A DNA stretch of 7,500 bases, taken from positions 1-7,500 of the forward strand of contig JAEUJT010000315.1 in NCBI GenBank assembly GCA_016793525.1. The letters are read 5' to 3'. Source of the DNA: Archangium sp. Its GTDB lineage: Bacteria > Myxococcota > Myxococcia > Myxococcales > Myxococcaceae. The notes beneath the pieces are model-generated. The model saw nothing but the letters and a program-made list of their open reading frames with translations, had not been told where the DNA came from and did no database searches. Both the position numbers and the translations under genes were made by a program. Positions 6,003-7,500 of this stretch are shown in pieces. How positions within the stretch are numbered: position 1 is the stretch's first letter; each line of letters begins with the position of its first letter.

Positions 6003-7500
6003 TTACCGGCTCCCCGCGCCAGGCGCCGGCGCTGCGACTTCTTTTTTCTCTGCGGGCGGCTTGGGCTTCTCCACCGTGGCCTCGCTCGGGAGGTCGGTCG
6101 ACTTCTCGAAGCCGGCGGTCACGAAGAACTCGCTGCCGCGGTAGGCCACGTCGCGGGCCTTGCCGTAGAGGCCGGGCTTGTACTTGTTCAACCGGTCTTG
6201 GGCGACGAGCGTCCACTCGTTGTACATGGTCAATTCGGAGCTCTTGGCGACGGCCTTCTCAAGCGCCTCCATCGACTTCTCTTCGACGGGGAACACGTAG
6301 CGGCTCTCGAGCTCGCCGCGGAACATCGACAGCTGGTCTTCATCGAGGCCAGGCGGGTCGGGGATCTCGACGATGTTGGCCGCGAAGTCAGCGTACGCGA
6401 GACCAATTCGGGTCAGCGCGGCGATGCCGTATTCGGGGTTCCCGATGGCGAGCACCTCGATGTACGACTTTTCGAGCTCGGCCTGTCGCTTCTGCTTCGC
6501 AGGCAGGTCGGTCTTGAAGGTGCCGATCTTCTTGAACTTCATGTCGACGTACGCCTTCCACTGCGGCTCCATGAGGTGGAACTTGGCGTGCGCCGCGGCG
6601 AGCATGGCGCGGTCGTTCTTCTTCTCGTCGTCTTTCAGCTTCGCGTAGCCAGCCGCCAGGTCCTTCGCCAGGCGATCGACTTCGGCCACGTTCTTCAACT
6701 TCTGGTTGAGCAGGAACTGGCGATACTTGATGTCGTACCGGCGGCCGTCGGTGACGCGCGCGTCTTTGGCGTACGTCGCGAGGTAGCTGTCGAAGTGCTT
6801 GAGCGCGTCGGTGGACTGCCCCGACTTCTCGAGCACCAAGCCGATGTTGTACGCGATGTCAGGCGCGTCTTTTTCGTCTTTGAAGCGAACGATGTAGCGG
6901 TTGTAGGCGGCGATGGCGCGATCGAACTTGCCGACGCCCTCGAACCAGAAGCCCTGGTTAAACACCGCGTTCTGCACCCAGTTGTCTTTCTTGTCGGTGC
7001 ACTCGGCGATGAGCGCCTCGCGCTCCTTCTTCTTCGCCTCGTCTTTCAGGGTCTTCAGGTCGACGGTGGTGACGACCACGCCGGCCGGCTTGCCCTTGTT
7101 CGCCTTCGCGTCTTTCTCGCGCTGCTCCTTCTCTTTCTTGAGCAGATCTTTGATGTTGGCGTAGCCGATGGCCTTTTCGCCCGCGGCCAGGTCGTAGGTC
7201 TGCACGAACTCGTCGTACATGCTGGCCGACTTCTCGAAGTTCGCCATCTGCTCGTACAGCTTCGCCAGTGCGTACTTGACCTTGAGGTCGAACACAGTGG
7301 TCGGGTACTCGCGCAGCAGGCGCTCGCCGTACTCCGCCGCCTTGTCGAGCTCGTTCGCTTCACGCGCGATCAACATCGCGTAGGTGAGTGCTCGGTCGGC
7401 GTTGTCTGACTTGGGGAACTCCTTCACGAACTCGAGGAACAGACCCGCGGCCTTCTTCGGGTCTTTCTCTTTCTTGTACACGACCTCGTCGACGTACTTG
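6003..7500 (-). CDS. gltD: Gliding motility TPR protein GltD (AgmU), 5' partial
   Basis: The frame is open to the window edge, so the N-terminus is missing. The 498 visible residues are the C-terminal part of a longer protein, consistent with the large GltD/AgmU TPR protein, which is periplasmic and partly cytoplasmic in M. xanthus and forms part of the motility complex. A GTG at 7481 is internal, not a start. TPR-like helix pairs lie at about 8-110 (ALAKLYEQMANFEKSASMYD at 77-96) and 170-245 (YNIGLVLEKSGQSTDALKHF at 217-236). A very charged Lys/Glu stretch at about 116-165 interrupts them. The region 370-455 is TPR-like helical (GLDEDQLSMFRGELESRY, YNEWTLVAQDRLNKYKPGLYG), and the tail from about 470 is Lys/Pro/Ala-rich. 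No membrane segment is visible. It is followed after 36 bases by gltE. The assignment rests on repeat type and gene order. Confidence 0.82.
   Translation of the reverse strand, partial: KYVDEVVYKKEKDPKKAAGLFLEFVKEFPKSDNADRALTYAMLIAREANELDKAAEYGERLLREYPTTVFDLKVKYALAKLYEQMANFEKSASMYDEFVQTYDLAAGEKAIGYANIKDLLKKEKEQREKDAKANKGKPAGVVVTTVDLKTLKDEAKKKEREALIAECTDKKDNWVQNAVFNQGFWFEGVGKFDRAIAAYNRYIVRFKDEKDAPDIAYNIGLVLEKSGQSTDALKHFDSYLATYAKDARVTDGRRYDIKYRQFLLNQKLKNVAEVDRLAKDLAAGYAKLKDDEKKNDRAMLAAAHAKFHLMEPQWKAYVDMKFKKIGTFKTDLPAKQKRQAELEKSYIEVLAIGNPEYGIAALTRIGLAYADFAANIVEIPDPPGLDEDQLSMFRGELESRYVFPVEEKSMEALEKAVAKSSELTMYNEWTLVAQDRLNKYKPGLYGKARDVAYRGSEFFVTAGFEKSTDLPSEATVEKPKPPAEKKEVAAPAPGAGSR

Noticed and set aside
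6198..7409. Plus-strand open frame (403 codons) opposite gltD
   Set aside because: Same antisense shadow effect: the sequence is Leu/Val/Arg repeats with no plausible start signal or motif.
7479..7481. GTG as the true start of gltD
   Set aside because: The frame stays open to the window edge with coding-like codons, and GltD proteins are much longer than 492 residues. The GTG is internal.

Overview
The window looks like chromosomal DNA from a myxobacterium (Myxococcota, most likely order Myxococcales). The DNA is GC-rich with strongly GC-biased third codon positions. Four consecutive minus-strand genes match, in order and in protein architecture, the gltD-gltE-gltF-gltG block of the Myxococcus xanthus Agl-Glt gliding (adventurous, A-motility) machinery. 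This identification rests on recalled family features and gene order, not on a database search.

Layout. Plus strand, 1-2549: a two-gene unit made of a HEAT-repeat protein (5' end outside the window) and a 444-residue HD-GYP-like protein. Stop and start codons overlap as GTGA, so the two are probably co-translated. Positions 2550-2655 are a short convergent intergenic spacer holding a strong stem-loop, probably a shared terminator. Minus strand, 7500 down to 2656: gltD (5' end outside the window, TPR protein), gltE (TPR lipoprotein), gltF/cglF (small secreted protein) and gltG (single-pass inner-membrane protein with a TonB-like C-terminal domain). The gaps are 36, 124 and 61 bases. The gltE-gltF gap holds a plausible sigma70-type promoter and a strong Shine-Dalgarno for gltF. 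No tRNA, rRNA, mobile element or CRISPR array was seen.

How the genes work together. In the published Glt model the AglRQS proton-driven motor acts on inner-membrane proteins including GltG, which couple across the periplasm, through GltD, GltE and GltF among others, to outer-membrane components and the CglB adhesin at focal adhesions. The window carries the periplasm-bridging part of that machine. In M. xanthus the locus continues past gltG into gltH, gltI and gltJ. Here it stops after gltG and meets the convergent HEAT/HD pair, so the rest of the machine must be encoded elsewhere. The HD protein has kept its fold and its HD dyad but lost most other metal ligands and the GYP signature. It is therefore more likely a sensor or scaffold than an active c-di-GMP phosphodiesterase. 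I did not see a wholly new system. The least ordinary items are the degenerate HD-GYP/HEAT pair, the truncated glt cluster, and the control elements around gltF and gltG.
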